Origin: Anaspis maculata
Lineage: Eukaryota > Arthropoda > Insecta > Coleoptera > Scraptiidae
Assembly: GCA_949128115.1 (NCBI GenBank)
Contig: OX421965.1
Coordinates: 5,075,253 to 5,139,252, forward strand
Direction of reading: 5' to 3'
Length of the DNA stretch: 64,000 nucleotides
Part shown: in pieces, positions 1-11,400 of the stretch
Position numbering within the stretch: the first letter of the stretch is position 1
How the letters are laid out: the number at the start of each line of letters is the position of its first letter
The notes under the pieces: model-generated
What the model saw: only the letters and a program-made list of their open reading frames with translations
Databases searched by the model: none
Told to the model about the DNA's origin: nothing
Position numbers and translations under genes: made by a program

Positions 1-1466
1 CACAGCATGAGATCGTGAAAATGATAGCTTTTTTGATTTCTACGACCCAAAATTAGTCAAAAATGACTACCAACTTCTTGCTGTAGCGTTGCTGAATTAA
101 AAAGATGAAATTTGAACGCCATCTTAAGAAAAAGACCGCCATCTTCGATCCTAATGGGAGAAAAAAGTGGCCCCTCGGGTCAAATCACTTGAATGGTCAT
201 ACATTATCACCATGTAGAGGGGCATTGCTGTATACAGAATTGCGATATGGTTCTGATTTTTCACGTGTACCACCGCAACTATATGGAAAGCTGTGTACAT
301 TAAGTGAATACCTACCCCCAGCTGAATGGTCGGTATCCAGAACTCTTCCACAGACGAAGACAGTGAAAGTGATACCAGTTCTGATGCTTACGACTTTAAA
401 ATAACTGAACTAACTTTATCTTCCGGTGTCACCTTCGCTTTTATCTTGCAAATTGAATACTTTCTTTTAAGTTGAACATATCCGACAGCATCGTCCAGAT
501 TGCTTTTTTACCTGCTTTGTAATGCACACAGTAAGTACCTACCTATTCCTATTAGTTCTGTCAAGTCTGGAGTCCGGCCGATAAAATTTGGATGACTGCG
601 AGGGTGACTGTCTTATACGCCAGCATCAACCGCACTTTTTACAGTAACGAAAACGATACTCACCAGTCACCACACACCATCTACGTTCCGTTTTCTAGCA
701 TTTTTGTTAAGGACGAATATTTTCCGATAGATTAAAAGTTATTTACTTATTCTGGATGAACTACGGAAGCTTCACCTCTCCGTTTTCACGTTTGAAAAAT
801 TTGTATTTGTGCAGTAGAAACTGTATATCTGCCATGGTCGTCAACTTGAGTTCCCTTCCTCAATGCCTCTGTCCTCTGTCCATAACAAATAATAACGGCT
901 GGATCACTTATTTTATCCACCTCAATCAGATCAAACTCCAGTTTGACGTCTAACCTGACGTCTGTTATGAAATTGTTTTAAACAGAAATAAATAAGTATT
1001 GGTTACCTCGCACCCAAAACCGCGATGTTGCCAATCAGGGTATAACCTAGCTCGACCTAGTGACGTCACTGGCTCAGAAAGGAATTCTTTGCGAATTTTT
1101 CCCCGCCCTATTATGAAGATAAAAGTGAAACAAACTACCACATGCTTATTAGGGAGTGTTCAGCTCCTTATTACCAATTAAAGAAAAAAATTGGATTATA
1201 CCCCATTGTGCAGCGAAGAATTGTCCAGAGTTGTAGCCTCGCTTGAAGCAAATCTTCAAACTTTATGTACGAACGGTGATTTGAGAAGGAAGCTGAAGTC
1301 AAAGCAACTATCCTTAATCGGTGGTTTTAAATAAATAAATGAATAGATTTATTGTTCTCATGGACTTGACGTCCAATAACAAAATTACGCACAAAAAGAA
1401 AATCCACAGTGTGGTGGTTACCAGGAAAATAAAATTAAACTGGTGATCAGTGGTTTTAATAGCGAA
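1..1466. other. Flank with no recognised gene
   Basis: I see no supportable gene. The open frames are all short (99 codons or fewer), with no motif I recognise and overlapping frames on the other strand. A palindromic CRE-like site (TGACGTCA core) lies near 1061-1069, and overlapping AATAAA hexamers lie at about 1331-1340, but nothing upstream of them looks like a transcript. Confidence 0.5.
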
Positions 1467-1472
1467 TAGACC

Positions 1473-2387
1473 GAAGAAGTGTGACGTCACAACACGGCAA
1501 CATGGCCGGCGGTTGACATTTTCTGGAGGCCAACGTCAAACGTGACACGACCGTGGAATGCACGGCACGTGGCATGCACTTGACGTTTCTCTGTTTCTGT
1601 TTGTCATGTGTTTGTCAACTTTTTGCGAAGGTTAATAACGAAAATGGATATAACAATAAATAATCCATATTTTGGGCTATATCAGGTGGAGGAAATCAAA
1701 CTATATTCCTATAAACTAAAAACTGCTAACTATAAACTGCGATCCATTGCTCTTTGCCTCTGAGCATCTCATGAACGAGATTGTCGACGGCGATTCTCCT
1801 GCCCAGTTTTTCTTCGAGGTCTTCTCGCTGCTTTGATGGACCGTTACAATGAAAAGGAGCGTGTTCCGCGTTGGCCTGACGCTGAGGCTTTTGAGGCTCC
1901 CCAGTATTTCTTTCATCCAACTTTGAACCAAGGCGTTCCACTGCCGTTGCCACTGCTCGACGAACTGCTCTGTGGCCTTGTTTCTGCTTTCTGGTTTGCT
2001 GGTGGGCACTCCTAGGCTTGTTTCCTCTAATCGCAAGCATCAGGGCGAAGGGTGGGATACCCGAGAGCACTCGTGTTGCATCATGCGGAACCGTTCTGTA
2101 GGCACTGGTGATTCTGAGTGCAGCTTTGCGCAGCTCTCTGTTGGGCTATGTCTGGCCTTTTTGCAACCAAGTCCGCCTGTATGACGCTGGCTGTCTCTTA
2201 GGCTGGCAATTTCAGCAATGCTCACTGCCATTTTGCACTGACTTTTGTGACTTTTGTTGTGAACCTCCAGAAAATGTCATGCCAAACACAACCAAACATA
2301 GAAACGTCACGTTCATGTGATGACGTTGGCCTCCAGAGAATGTCAACCGCCGGCCATGTTGCCATGTTGTGACGTCATCACTTCTCC
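1473..2387. mobile_element. TIR element inserted in the left arm of the 1469-3562 element
   Basis: About 65 bases at each end are inverted copies (1473-1540 against about 2322-2387). They include GTGACGTCAC near the left tip, GTGACGTCAT near the right tip, and a shared CATGGCCGGCGGTTGACATT. Further in, both arms share pieces of a TTTCTATGTTT-like motif and then diverge. The unit interrupts the left arm of the outer element, whose right arm is uninterrupted, so it arrived later. The superfamily is unknown because I could not fix a clean target duplication. Confidence 0.55.
1716..2231 (-). pseudogene. Degenerate minus-strand coding relic inside the 1473-2387 element
   Basis: Two overlapping minus-strand frames (2070-1726 and 2036-1716, 114 and 106 codons) and a shorter upstream frame (2231-2040) cover most of the interior of this TIR element. 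Their basic and glutamine-rich composition suggests one protein broken by frameshifts, possibly encoded by the transposon. I recognise no catalytic triad or DNA-binding motif. It could equally be chance open frame in GC-richer sequence. Confidence 0.22.
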
Positions 2388-2396
2388 TACAGCTAC

Positions 2397-2402
2397 TATA
2401 AA
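2397..2402 (+). promoter_or_regulatory. TATA box-like element
   Basis: TATAAA is followed by AGGG in a GC-mixed context. About 40 bases downstream is TCAGTC, which matches the arthropod initiator consensus. The same block is mirrored in the right arm (3500-3553), where the TATA-like string is TATATAG, so both arms carry a promoter-like core that points inward. Promoter activity is inferred. Confidence 0.4.
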
Positions 2403-2582
2403 AGGGTAGCTGACTCGTCAGCCATTTTGGTGCAGATGTCAGTCCGACGTTCCGATGTCAAGCGTCTTTTTGCGTCACTTTTGCGTTTAGTAAACCTAGT
2501 TTTTCGAACACAACGTTAGCTATGGACGTCAAGTTTGCCGTAAATGCGTCGTTGTTGACGTTTCAGAGAAAAACTGACAGAT

Positions 2583-2774
2583 ATGGTAAGTGTGCACAAT
2601 TCAACTGCTCTTATCGTGATTTTTCTGGTATTTAGTTAATATATACATGAAAAACAGACTAATTTGGGACATGTAGTTCCTCATCCGTCGTGGGAGGGAC
2701 CATACCTACACCGTGGTGGTGAAGAGGATATCAACGACGTCGTGAACGCCGGACCAAAGAGCCCCTACAACTGA
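2583..2774 (+). CDS. Candidate 39-residue spliced gene, function unknown
   Basis: An ATG at 2583-2585 is followed directly by a GTAAGT donor. The 72-base candidate intron (2586-2657) ends in AACAG. Exon 2 (2658-2774) is open to a TGA and gives a small hydrophilic protein that begins MTNLGHVVPHPSWEGPY and ends PKSPYN. A TATA box lies about 185 bases upstream and an AATAAA at 2945-2950, so the unit has a full eukaryotic layout. An upstream ATG near 2522 opens another frame that would stop just after the same splice junction. I recognise no family and see no membrane segment. The frame is short and lies inside a TIR element, so chance or capture of a host exon are both possible. Confidence 0.35.
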
Positions 2775-2944
2775 GATGGGTTATTCACCTGGATCGACTC
2801 GCACAATACTGAGGCTGAGGAACTGAGGGAATAATGAAGTGCCTGATGCCTGCATGCTCGCAAGCTCGCGAAGAACAAATGGAGCAATACTTACCTCGTA
2901 CGACAATTCATGTGACTTGTAAATTAGCAGTACCTATATGCAGC

Positions 2945-2950
2945 AATAAA
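2945..2950 (+). terminator. Polyadenylation signal AATAAA
   Basis: A canonical AATAAA lies 171 bases after the stop of the candidate spliced frame, followed by a TGTGTTTG-type GU-rich stretch. It supports, but does not prove, a transcript end near 2970. Confidence 0.35.
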
Positions 2951-3562
2951 ACAGTGAAACAATATGTGTTTGAACGTTCCTCCCAATTATTAAAGTAGGT
3001 AGGTACCCAAAGCAAATTCGTAACACTACTTTGAATCCTCTTCAGCCAGCGTGGTGTACCAAGGGGAGGGTGGGAAGTGTGGTTCGCTCCGGGTACCAGC
3101 AGTAAGGGTGTGTCAGTGTTATTGGATTATTCGGGGTATCGGGGTACAAAAAGGATATACAAATCTGGGGGGGTAAAGTCTTGGAGGGTGCAATACAAAC
3201 TGGAAAAGCTCAGTTTTCTAGGGCGTGATTTTTGATCCCAGAATTCCCGGGGCGCAAAACTGCCGAATTTGACACAGGTTGGGGGGTTTCACTACAGTCT
3301 GCAGGTCTGCAGCTCATTCTCTAGGTAGGTGGAATTAGGTGAGGGCTCACGCCGCTGTCGGCATTCATTCATGGACAAGGCGCAGCTCATCATAGTTGGA
3401 AACTGATACCTCGTACGACGAAGTTGACGATTCATTTTCAAATTTCCCGCTATTAATTATCCACGCATCACAACGCGTGACAGAGTGCGCAAATGTGACA
3501 TCTGCACCAAAATGGCTGACGAGTCAGCTGTCCTATATAGAGTAGCTATAACTTCTCCGGTC

Positions 3563-5410
3563 TATAATACTTTTATAAAAAAAGTTGATCAAACTTTTTC
3601 AATGAATAGTCGATAAAAAATGAGGGGACCTGTATTTTTTCATTCTCCTGAAATAGTTCTTTGTAGCTTGTAAATCAAAAAATGAACCATGAATTGTCAA
3701 AACTGAATTTGGCCCCCCTCTGGCCTATCCCCACTACTGTGTGACGTAGGTATGGGGCAGTTGCAGGATGGGAATACTTATGAGTGAGACAGCCTTAGAA
3801 AGTCATGTCGGAAATTGACAATTTGAGCCAGACTTGGACTACTATGCTGACAGCAGTGGTGACAGCAGAACCAAACTTGAAAAATGTCTCGGCATGTGAA
3901 AGGTTTGTGCCATTATGCGACTATCGCTCGGACAATGTTCCAAGTAAACTACCGTATGATCAAAAACTTTCCTTCTCTAGGCAGGTGCAACAAACTAAAC
4001 GAATTTAGCCAATTGCATCTCAGGGGGTTGGGTTGGCCCAGTGATGACACCGTGATTCGGGGTCGCCGGTTAGAGGGAAAATGATACAAATGCACTGGCA
4101 GTGAATCGGTGTATTTATCAAAGATTCAAGAAGAATAATTGAACAAAACTAATTAATAGCAAAATTAATTTACCAAGGAAAGGAGTGATAACATTTACAA
4201 CATGATATTATTTACGTGGAATTATCAAATTACTGGATTAAAATTTACAACGTGACGTTCAAATTCGGGCTTATTTTAGACCTCTTGAAGAGAGTTTAAT
4301 AGAACCTCTTGAAGAGAGCTTTCGCAACAATAATTACAAATTAGCTGAACAGACTTCAAACACAATTTAACAAACAAAAAAAACAAGGAAAGAAAACAAA
4401 ATTTTGTCACTGAGGAAGTGACTCAGAATGACTACGACAGTTCGCAATATTCCAGTCAAGTCTAGTTAGTTAACGCAGTAATTTCCAACACACAAAATTA
4501 CAAAAGGACTTACGAATCACTGTTGAAGCTTAATTGTAGACACTGTAAATTTATTTTTGCTACCGAGGGCCCTAGGTTTTCGCGCGACTAGCAGGTCTAG
4601 CTCAAATTCCAGATTTTACAATGGCTCTCGATAACTAGGCGCCAACAGTGCAGGCAACAACAAAATATGTGAGGAAATAAAACGAAGGTGGAACTTTATT
4701 ACACTAGACTAGCACTTAACTGGGAATATTTCCAAAAAGGCAACAACGTGGCTCTCGGTCCGATAACGTCGTCTTCCTCCAGCCAATGTTGCTACTGAAC
4801 CACTGAAGTAAAGGTATTAACTGATGGTCGTTGAAATTCTGCGTCTGGCCTGTTGCAGAATTGTCACAATCACACAAATTCCTCGACGAAAACTTCAGGA
4901 AAACACAACCACCAAGACGGAAAAGAAAAACCCTGAAAACCACTAATCAATCGCGAATCTAAATTGATAATTTAGCCATCAAACCTTATCCAATAAGGGT
5001 TTTCTTCACAAAATCAAAGAACGGCTGAACCGCACCTACACCAGATTCTTGCTCGAAGTGGATTTAGGTATACCTACACACCACGCGTTGGAACGTGAGC
5101 GGTTATAGCGCTAAAAGAAGAATTACCATTTTTAAATTGTCTCAGACCGATATGAACAAATCTCACCTCTCGCCGGGAAAAATCCTACTTCGTAACAGTT
5201 TCTTTCCAAAGAAAGAGAAGCCTGAATAAGCGACAAATTAACAAATTGCGACGATTTTTATGCACGAAAATAGCGTGACGTCCGGCAAGAACGCTGCGGA
5301 TAGAATCACAAAAATTCCAGCGCGCTGTTATCAGCACCGAAAAAGCGCGTTCTTACAACATTTTCTTCTTCACACCAGGAATTCCAAACAAACTACAAAC
5401 TTTTGAGAAC
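3563..5410. other. Intergenic, no recognised gene
   Basis: No frame over 75 codons is convincing. A 15-base unit (ACCTCTTGAAGAGAG) occurs twice near 4280-4320 and is itself partly palindromic. The stretch at about 3951-3983 (ACCGTATGATCAAAAACTTT core) recurs inverted at about 5985-6022, outside the hAT element at 5411, which hints at a decayed pair of terminal repeats. I cannot assign the rest. Confidence 0.4.
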
Positions 5411-5887
5411 TAGGGTTACCATACGTCCGGATTTACCCGGACATGTTTGGGTTTTTGAGGCGTCCGGGGAAGTCCGGCCGGAAAAGTTGATAGCGTCCGG
5501 GAAAATGAAATTATCACGCACGCATCGGGTTATCACCTATCGGACAACGCATGCCGCATACCGCCATACCCAACAGCTGATTTTGCTCTTTCGAATTTGG
5601 CGCGTCGTGTTGTGCGCAGTGACTTTCAGCAGTCGTACCACCATAACCGATAATGATCAAGTCGGCAAGTCCTCAATTTATTTCTTATTTTGATCTTCCA
5701 ATCCTTGTGGCACGATTTCTTTTGCTAACCTTGCAGTTTGTCTCATAATTTCATGAAAAAAGTGAAAAAAAAATAAAAGAAATAAAAAAGGTCATGCTCG
5801 AGGTCATGCTATGTGCACATACTTGAGGATGTCCGGATTTTGAGGATTTATTGTCCTGGAAACTGAGAAAGGCCTATGGTAACCCTA
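5411..5887. mobile_element. hAT-type MITE with perfect 8-bp duplication
   Basis: The ends are TAGGGTTACCATA and its exact inverse TATGGTAACCCTA. The element is bracketed by the direct repeat TTGAGAAC (5403-5410 and 5888-5895). An 8-bp duplication with short terminal repeats is the hAT signature. The interior is rich in GTCCGGA-type blocks near both ends, and a chance 96-codon frame is not transposase-like, so the element is non-autonomous. It is a clean, datable insertion. Confidence 0.9.
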
Positions 5888-5895
5888 TTGAGAAC

Positions 5896-6693
5896 CATTT
5901 ACTTGATGAAAATTCAGACCGTTACACAGGCTGTGATCTGGTCACTGGCAGGCAAACAAGGCTGATTTTGGTCAGGCGACAGCCTGCCTAGTGTAGGAAA
6001 GTTTTTGATCATACGGTATTCATTTATTATGGCTCCGAGCCAACCGGCAAAAACGAGGGTCTGGTTCAAAATGGTCAGTCTGGCAGAAAGTGATCGTTGA
6101 TCTTCCTATAATAGACTCTTTGTACGAGAAGATCATTTTTAGGTGAAGTATTCACAAAATGATGATACAACGTGCCTACACATAGTTATTCTAACGAATG
6201 ATCTCCTCAAGTCGCCTATGGTTCCAGGAAATCTGGCGAAAAATCGTGACTACCAAGGAGACCGAGGCCTACTTTGAGGAGAAATTTATTCGATCACTCT
6301 TTACTTACAGCTCGAAAAGATGCATCGGATAGGATGTACATATTTCAAAACAATGGGAAAATCTATTTCGTTGGAGGCGAATGTGCCCAATAAAGATGTC
6401 TAACTCTGGGCAGAAGGCCGCCAAGAGAAAAATCACAATTGACGTCGTCCGCGAGGAAACGAAAGTTGGAAACCCAGGAAAGTGTTGGGGCCCTGAAGTG
6501 CAAATGATAAGAACTCTGCCTCAGGTATTTAACCCGTGAACCAGTTTCCATCATTCATCTTCAACCAATAGGTAGTTGGTTCCAGAAAATTTTCCAACTA
6601 CATCCCATTTCCCGATTTTTTTTTGTCAAGGACGGAGTTGAACTGGTGGAATAAGCGTTGCGAAATCAATCCCTGTGGGTTTATTCCTTAATA
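5896..6693. other. Intergenic spacer before the foldback element
   Basis: Apart from the small frame at 6396-6539 described separately, I see only unassigned AT-rich sequence and a T-run near 6617-6626. The inverted copy of the 3951-3983 motif lies at its left side. Confidence 0.4.
6396..6539 (+). CDS. Possible 47-codon frame or exon, unknown
   Basis: ATG at 6396 opens a lysine-rich frame beginning MSNSGQKAAKRK and ending in VFNP. A GTATTT donor-like site at 6525 would let it be an exon. The same frame is open upstream to about 6200 except for one stop (near 6320), giving about 110 codons with a single interruption, more than expected by chance in AT-rich DNA. I recognise no domain. It may be the remnant of an exon or of a transposon gene. 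Confidence 0.2.
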   Translation: MSNSGQKAAKRKITIDVVREETKVGNPGKCWGPEVQMIRTLPQVFNP

Positions 6694-8430
6694 GTCCGGA
6701 TGTTAACAGCAATATATGGACCGAACCTTGCAAATCGTGATACCGCGATGCCGTTTGGTACGAATGTTGTCTATACCAATACCTTCATTTTGAGATATGG
6801 AGCCATCGCAGAGTCCCATGCAGGGCACCAGGATGGCAGGTTGTCTACCTACCAGGGGCAATTCCAAAAAATCACGCTATTTATTCGATTTTGACGCTGA
6901 TTTTTTGTTGGATCATGGTATTAGTGAGAGTGAGTCTCACAGAATTATCATACAGTAACCGCTTGACATGCCTGATCGGGTTGCCTACTGTTTCAGGGGC
7001 AGGTAATGCCAAATTAGCGCGAATTGAAGCATACTTTCCGACCTGCGCTTCTAGCCCAGAAATATTAGTTTTTAAATTAGTCTCTCTACAACATATGGTT
7101 CTCAGAATAGAGCGTCTGGGAGTAAGGGCATTTTTCGTAACAGCGTCGTGCCGTTTGACTATCAAAACTACAGTTACCGTAGTGACAAAAAAATTTCAAC
7201 TCAAGATATCCATTGAATGCTTCACGCTAGATTTGTAGGTACAAATAGTTTCAAACTCTTCGTCTTTAACTACAGATTTTAAAGCTTAGTTTTTGAAAAC
7301 CCTCTTCTAGTGCATATGCAGGGTATACCAAAGAAGCGAACGAAACTCTCTAAAAACTAGCACATTTCTTGATTTATGTCCGGGAAAACCTTCGAAGACA
7401 TACGTTACTTCCAATAACGACATGCATTTGTTTGCTAAGCTCAAATAAGATCATTGAATGTAGCTTTGGAGTCATAGTTCACATCTTGGATGATATGGTG
7501 GTCAACAGTCAACAAAACCGTTGATTGTTACAGTAACGGGATATTAGGAGGAATATACAAGGCCTGATATCACGGGAAGATTGGAAGAGTAACTTCTCTT
7601 AGCGTAAGACTGTGGGTCTGATATTGACTATCGTAAAATGCTGAAAAAGGTCACTGACGCAACCCTTCCGTGGTGCCAACTCTCCCACATTCGCTCTTAC
7701 ATGCTCCTGACAGTAAAAATCAACGATTTTGTGGAACTTACTTAACATCTGGGATGTGAGCTGTGACTTTGAAACTGCCCTTGATGAAACCCATTTGAGC
7801 TTAGTGAATGAACGCATATCGTTTTTGGGCGAATAATTTGTGTTTGAAGGTTTTCCCAGGGAAACACGCAAAAATGTGTTAGTTTTCAGAGAGCTCCGTT
7901 CGTTTCTATGGTACACTCTGTACCTGCCTAGGTGAGTGTTCGCGCAAATAAAGCTTCTCAATCTTGTTGAAGACAAAGAGTTTGGAACTATTTGTACAGT
8001 TCTAGCTTGAAGCATCCAATAGACATCTTCAGTTGAAATTTTTTTGTCGCTACGGTAACTGTAGTTTTCAGAGTCAAACGGCACGACGTTGTTATGAAAT
8101 ATGCTATTATTGCTATTACTTCCAGATGCTCTATTTTGAGAACCATATGTTTTAGAGAGACTGTTGATATTTCAAATTGTTCACAATTCAATGGGCTACA
8201 AAAAATCATTGGTGCAACTTTCTGTCAGAGTGAAAATAACACCATCAACTTCTTTGGTATTTGACCCCATGCAGAAAAAACCTACAAGAGGATTTTTGGG
8301 GATTCAAAATATGTTGCGGAGCAATTACTTCCCAATTCAAAACAGTCAATAAATTGCTTCTACGAATTTTTTTTCACCTCAAAAACTATTTTTTCTGGAC
8401 TAGAAGCGCAAGTCCAAAGGTATACTTTTA

Positions 8431-11400
8431 GTTGTGAATACAACTAACTACTACAACTAACAACTAACAACTGGTTCTGAAGCAAATGAGGTATTGAAGG
8501 TTAATATTTCGCACAATGACTTCAAAGTGTTACATTCCAATATCAGAAGCATTTGTAAGAATTTAGACGAGTTCAGAGTATTTTTAAGTCAGTTTGACTT
8601 TGAGAGTATGAGTGTATTGTGCTGTCGGAGACGTTTGATATCTCAGATAAAGATCTCACCTTTTTACAAGTTCCCAATTACACAATGCTATATAATGGGG
8701 GAAATGTTAATAAAAACGATGGGCTTGTGATATACGTCAAAAATTCTATCACTTTCACAAGTGTGATATTGAAAATTGGCATTATGTCTGTTTTAAACAT
8801 CTTCATAGATGACTTCAGAGGTGAACGCTTCAATATAACTGGCATCTATAGATCTCCCTCAACTTGTCCACTAGACTTTTGTAGAGATCTCAACACCTAT
8901 CTCAATGATAACTGTAATAAAGCTTGCGACTATCGGATTGTTGTGGGAGATCTCAACATAGATATATTGTCACAAACAGATTTTTCTCAAGATTATTTGA
9001 CTGTGATGGCCGAACATGGTTTTCTATCCTACATAAATACACATACAAGAGTTGACGGCGGGACCAAGTCCTGCATAGATCATATTTTTGTTAAAAGTCA
9101 GCGAGATATAAGCAAAAACTGTCTGCCACTGATATTCAATTCGAAAATCACTGACCACTACATTATAGCCCTGCAAATTGTCATTGGCGGTGGAAAGAAG
9201 AGTACGGAGCGGAGAAAAAGACCTGAATTTATTAAGAAATTAAATATGGATAAACTTCGGAGAGTCTTTCGTGATGTTGATTGGCACTTCATTCTTGACG
9301 ATCACGAGGTAGAATCTGCAACAGATAGATTTATTGAGTTTGTGACTGACAGGATAAAAATATGTACCAACTTCATTAGGATTCAACATGATTCAAGAAG
9401 ACGAAAGTGCTGGATGACGGATTCCTTGGTGAGATGTGTCAATAGGCGTGACGCATTATACAAGGAATGGCAAAGCGATAGGCAGAATCAAATGCTAGAA
9501 CATAAATTCAAGATGTACAGGAATAATTTGAAAAGATTGTTAGAGGAAGCAAAGAATAATTACTTCCAACATAAGATAGAGACCAATAGGAGCTGCCCAA
9601 AGAAGCTATGGGATATTATTAATCAAAAAGAGGCTGCCATATCAAAGCCATACTTGAGTCACATACGAGGAGCAGATGGAAAGACGCTCACTTGCAGCAG
9701 GGAAATAGCGAATACTTTCAATAACTTTTTCAGTACTGCTGGGAAGAAGCTCAACAATCAGCGTAAGGCAGTGAAATCAAAGTATCAACAAATCAACTGC
9801 AGCACTGTAAATCACTCTATCTTCCTGAACCCCACTGATGAGCATGAGATTCTAAAGATCATCAAAACCCTCAAAAACAACAAATGTAGCGGTTTGGATG
9901 GTATAAGGGCGGAAACTTTGAAAGTGATAGCGGAGTCAATAGCTTTGCCACTGAGTCACATAATCAATAAAGTGATGGAAACGGGTACTTGTCCCTCAGC
10001 TTTGAAAGTGGCAGTTGTTAAGCCCTTATATAAGAAAGGAAACGAAGCGGAAGTCGATAACTACAGGCCTATTTCTGTCATCACCAATTTCACGAAGATA
10101 TTTGAAAAGATTCTGAAGGTGCGAATGAATAATTTCCTTAACAAGTTTCAAATACTATCTGACAACCAGTATGGTTTTAGACAAGGTCTTTCCGCGCAAG
10201 AAGCAATTTCTAGACTGAAAAGTCTCATTTACGGCTCATTAGATAAGAGACAAAAAAGTTTGTGTGTCTTCATCGATTTGGCAAAGGCGTTTGATACTGT
10301 TGACCACGAACAGTTGTTGAACACCATGGAGAGGACTGGCTTCAGAGGTGTAGCACTGAGGTTATTTAAGAGCTACCTTGCAGACCGAAAGCAGTGCACC
10401 GAGGTGGGTGGAGTGAAAAGTCATTTCGAGAAAGTTGAGTGTGGTGTTCCCCAAGGCACAATATTGGGACCTCTTCTTTTTATAGTGTACCTGAATGACA
10501 TTTTCTTATTGCCTGTGGATGGGACAGTGATAAGTTATGCCGATGATACTGCCGTTTTCTTCAGTGACTCCACATGGCTTGACCTGAAAATCAGAGCGGA
10601 GGCTTCCTTGAACATTATTAAAGATTGGTTCGATTCTAAGTGTTTAACAATGAATCTGCATAAAACAGAATACTTACCGTTCAGCATTCATAAAGATGGC
10701 TCCCACACATCATTTGATCGCATTTCAATCGGTGAAGATATAATTGAAGAAAAAAAATTCGTAAGATACCTCGGCGGGTTGATAGATCAGAACATGAAGT
10801 GGACCCATCACATAGATTTTGTATCGAAGAAACTAAGATTTGTTTCACACAAACTGAGAGTACTGCGTGGATTCCTGAATGTGCAACTGTTGAAGATGGT
10901 GTATACGGCCCTGTTTGAGTCACATCTGAGATATGGTATATTGGGATGGGGAGGGATTTATTCCAGCAATTTGCAACCTATCTCAATTTTGCAAAGGAGA
11001 GCTCTAAAGTTGATATTGGGCAGAGAAAGAACGTACTCAACGGATGATCTGTACCAGGAAGCAGAGATTATGCATGTTCGTCAGCTGTTTTACGTGTCAT
11101 CAATACTGGCAACATTCTCCAGGAAGAAAACTTGGCCCCGAGTAAATCACGACCAAGGTACGAGAAGCGTTGGCTACTTAACTGTCCCCTTCAGGAGTAC
11201 TTCCACAGGGCAGCGGTGCTTCACCTATTTGGGACCGAAATGGTTCAATGCTTTGCCTTCTTCCACAAGAAATATGACCTCTACAGGCAACTTCAAGAGG
11301 GAAATCACACGAGTTGTTATGCAGGCGAAGAGATGTGATTTTGAATTTTGAGCCATTTTGATATATTCTTTTTTAGCATGTTCACCTTTGAGTCTTTTTT

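Larger units (their letters stand above)
1469..3562. mobile_element. Composite inverted-repeat element, TA-flanked
   Basis: The outer ends match in inverted orientation: GACCGAAGAAGT at the left and, on the other strand, GACCGGAGAAGT at the right, each next to a TA dinucleotide (1467-1468 and 3563-3564). The right arm (about 3500-3562) continues inward as a copy of 2388-2445, including the shared stretch around CTGACTCGTCAGCC. The left arm is therefore interrupted by a second element between 1473 and 2387. TA flanks and modest terminal repeats fit a Tc1/mariner-type non-autonomous element, but no transposase is visible. The interior between 2397 and 2975 has the layout of a small spliced transcription unit, so this could also be a captured gene fragment. 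Confidence 0.6.

Noticed and set aside
105..404. 99-codon plus-strand frame at the left end
   Set aside because: No domain, no start or splice context, and an overlapping opposite-strand frame; probably chance.
4021..5400. Possible solo LTR or primer-binding site (GGCGCCAAC near 4640)
   Set aside because: No TG/CA boundaries with a duplication and no second copy; the word alone is too short.
6658..7238. Plus-strand frames of 78 and 115 codons with a similar minus-strand frame at 11976-11629
   Set aside because: Arms of the foldback element split by the LINE, not a gene family.
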